Assembly: GCA_022573095.1 (NCBI GenBank)
Contig: JACZUR010000004.1
Coordinates: 1 to 24,980 of the forward strand
Direction of reading: 5' to 3'
Source of the DNA: Gemmatimonadota bacterium
GTDB lineage: Bacteria; Gemmatimonadota; Gemmatimonadetes; Gemmatimonadales; GWC2-71-9
DNA length: 24,980 nucleotides
Part shown: positions 24,501-24,980 of the stretch, piece by piece
How the letters are laid out: each line of letters starts with the position of its first letter
Numbering within the stretch: position 1 is the first letter of the stretch
Made by a program: the position numbers and the translations under genes
Notes under the pieces: generated by a model
Database searches by the model: none
Told to the model about the DNA's origin: nothing
The model's input: the letters and a program-made list of their open reading frames with translations, nothing else

Positions 24501-24557
24501 AACACCTATCCCGGCGTTACTTATCTCAAGAAGGTACGTAACACGGTGGCGAGCTGA
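21546..24557 (+). CDS. actB: Alternative complex III subunit B: molybdopterin-like domain fused to iron-sulfur domain
   Basis: This 1003-residue subunit passes electrons from quinol to the heme subunits. It begins with a Tat signal (SRRKFLK at 6-12) followed by LSGC (24-27), which also fits a lipobox. Residues about 50-680 form the molybdopterin-oxidoreductase-like domain. It still has four cysteines in C-x2-C-x3-C-x27-C spacing (57, 60, 64, 92), although this subunit is known to lack the molybdenum cofactor. A His/Glu-rich linker (716-739) leads into a ferredoxin-like region (about 768-990). That region has CTGCSACVTAC (from C774), CQHCGNAPCEPVCP, CIGTRYCSNNCP and CTFC with CQQTCP, enough ligands for four clusters. 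ATG 21546 follows GAGG by three bases; an in-frame TTG at 21537 is less likely. The stop overlaps the actC start (TGATG). Confidence 0.95.
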   Translation: MSDGFSRRKFLKVLGATGGGAVALSGCSGGAAEKLIPYLVPPEDQIPGKATWYASTCRECSAGCGLHVRTREGRAVKVEGNPNSPINQGKLCALGQSSLQGLYNPDRVRAPMERTASGQFQEISWDEAIARVASAITQQGGDRVWFLTGNEAGSFDALINEWLAALGSSGRVSFEPLGYEALRHANNEVFGLDTLPSYDLAAARFVISFGTDFLETWMNPVENARGFTEGHSFADGSMGRYVHVEPRLSMTAFLADEWIAPIPGTEGALALAMAQVVLGEGLGTAPRDARRLSETLAPFTPENASSVTGISADKITTLAREFASGPSVALAGGVGAQHGEAHSTAAAVNILNYVAGNVGQTVKFGPDLNASAGSYQELSDLVSSMNAGAVGVLFVHGSNPSYSAPGSGFAAALQNVNTKVSFSRFLDETAMYCDLILPDHDPLEQWNDYEPRAGAYALQQPVMRPVFDTRQTGDVVLSVAGSVGVARAGLAVATYKEYLQGRWQQLQRRLRDRRPFETFWLESLQAGGVWTDIPPARVSLAASAVNIAGTVWSAPTGGYTLVAYPSSTMLDGRGANRSWLQELPDPVSKVTWSSWVEMSPHTAETLDIAEGDIVRLESDHGSLEAPAFIYPGIRDDVVAVPMGQGHTEFGQYAKGVGANVSVLLDGAPTVFGGQSHYVAVNVSKTGAHERLAKASGQNRQMGRGMAQATTLAALVGEGHGDGEEEHRGEHAVPVPEHVQDVLDRWQEDQWEDTRHGNYAGEHPRWGLAIDLSKCTGCSACVTACQAENNIPTVGKEQVARGREMSWIRIERYFEDGHDGEPVEIRLLPMMCQHCGNAPCEPVCPVYATYHTPDGLNAQIYNRCIGTRYCSNNCPYKVRYFNFYDYPNSADPHFSWPEPLHWQLNPDVTVREKGVMEKCTFCVQRIRGAQHQARLEGREVQDGEIQTACQQTCPADAIVFGDLNDPNSRVSQRSHDERGYHVLGDLNTYPGVTYLKKVRNTVAS

Positions 24558-24980
24558 TGGCGGCAACGGTTCAACCCACGGATGCACGGGAGCCGCTGAC
24601 CTACTCGCGAATCACGCGTGACATAGCGGGGACGCTCGGCAACCCGGGCAGGGGTTACTTCATATTGCTGGGACTAGTCCTTACCGTGCTAGCGATTGGC
24701 GGTTTCGCATTGCTGTGGCAGATACGGTACGGTCTTGGAGTAGCCGGGTATGTGCCTCCCGTCATGTGGGGAGTCTACATCACGACGTTCGTGTTCTGGG
24801 TCGGTATCGCTCACTCCGGTACGCTGATTTCTGCAATCTTATTCCTGTTTAGATCGGCCTGGCGTACGTCCGTCTACCGAACGGCCGAAGCGATGACGGT
24901 ATTCGCTGTGATGACGGCGGGATTATTTCCGCTGATTCACGTGGGGCGGTTGTGGTTCGCCTATTGGCTCATTCCCTATC
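24557..24980 (+). CDS. actC: Alternative complex III subunit C, NrfD-like membrane protein (partial)
   Basis: This is the beginning of the quinol-binding integral membrane subunit; 141 residues are visible before the window ends. After a hydrophilic N-terminus, a first helix (GYFILLGLVLTVLAIGGFAL) and the segment VPPVMWGVYITTFVFWVGIA, followed by HSGTLISAILFLFR, show the pattern of NrfD/PsrC-type proteins. EAMTVFAVMTAGLFPLIHVG fits the next helix, which includes residues placed near the quinol site in relatives. The ATG shares a base with the actB stop, so translation is coupled. The remaining act genes (actD, E, F) would be expected beyond the window. Confidence 0.93.
   Translation, partial: MAATVQPTDAREPLTYSRITRDIAGTLGNPGRGYFILLGLVLTVLAIGGFALLWQIRYGLGVAGYVPPVMWGVYITTFVFWVGIAHSGTLISAILFLFRSAWRTSVYRTAEAMTVFAVMTAGLFPLIHVGRLWFAYWLIPY

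Overview
This window is 25 kb of ordinary, gene-dense bacterial chromosome, moderately GC-rich, with no gap over about 210 bases. I see no RNA genes, insertion sequences, prophage genes, integrases or CRISPR arrays. The gene set suggests a didermic environmental bacterium, most likely from the Gemmatimonadota or a related FCB lineage. It includes an alternative complex III operon, large exported PIG-L proteins, FHA and Ser/Thr-kinase signalling, and YtcJ-type amidohydrolases. The lineage is inferred from gene content only; no marker gene such as 16S rRNA is present.

Bases 1-7746 (+): the tail of a phosphoribosyltransferase-like gene is followed by a tightly packed series with overlapping or nearly touching genes. 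In order these are an exported PIG-L deacetylase-like protein, a lipoprotein solute-binding protein, an ABC ATPase, a double-domain ABC permease and an MFS exporter. The last four look translationally coupled. Bases 7743-10277 (-): a membrane-anchored alpha/beta hydrolase and an exported YtcJ-family amidohydrolase form a convergent two-gene unit. Bases 10416-10787 (+): a small helical protein I do not recognise.

Bases 10830-15476: a signalling locus. A kinase gene (-), with an inactive-looking kinase domain fused ahead of an intact one, leads into a SAM methyltransferase gene (-). Divergent from the kinase lies a gene (+) for a membrane protein with two cytoplasmic FHA domains, one membrane helix, a coiled coil and an exported trypsin/HtrA-like protease with an intact triad. 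Kinase and FHA-protease together read as a possible phosphorylation-controlled transmembrane protease switch. This is the most interesting part of the window.

Bases 15490-20747: DppC- and DppB-like permeases (-) diverge, with almost no gap, from a family 5 solute-binding lipoprotein (+). That gene is followed by a GHMP sugar kinase, a possible 30-residue ORF that bridges two genes, and a TrmJ-like RNA methyltransferase. No ATPase for this importer is present. Bases 20748-24980: a 210-base regulatory gap with a CRP/FNR-type palindrome precedes the start of an alternative complex III operon: actA (pentaheme cytochrome c), actB (fused molybdopterin-like and iron-sulfur subunit) and the start of actC (NrfD-like quinol-binding membrane subunit), cut by the window edge.
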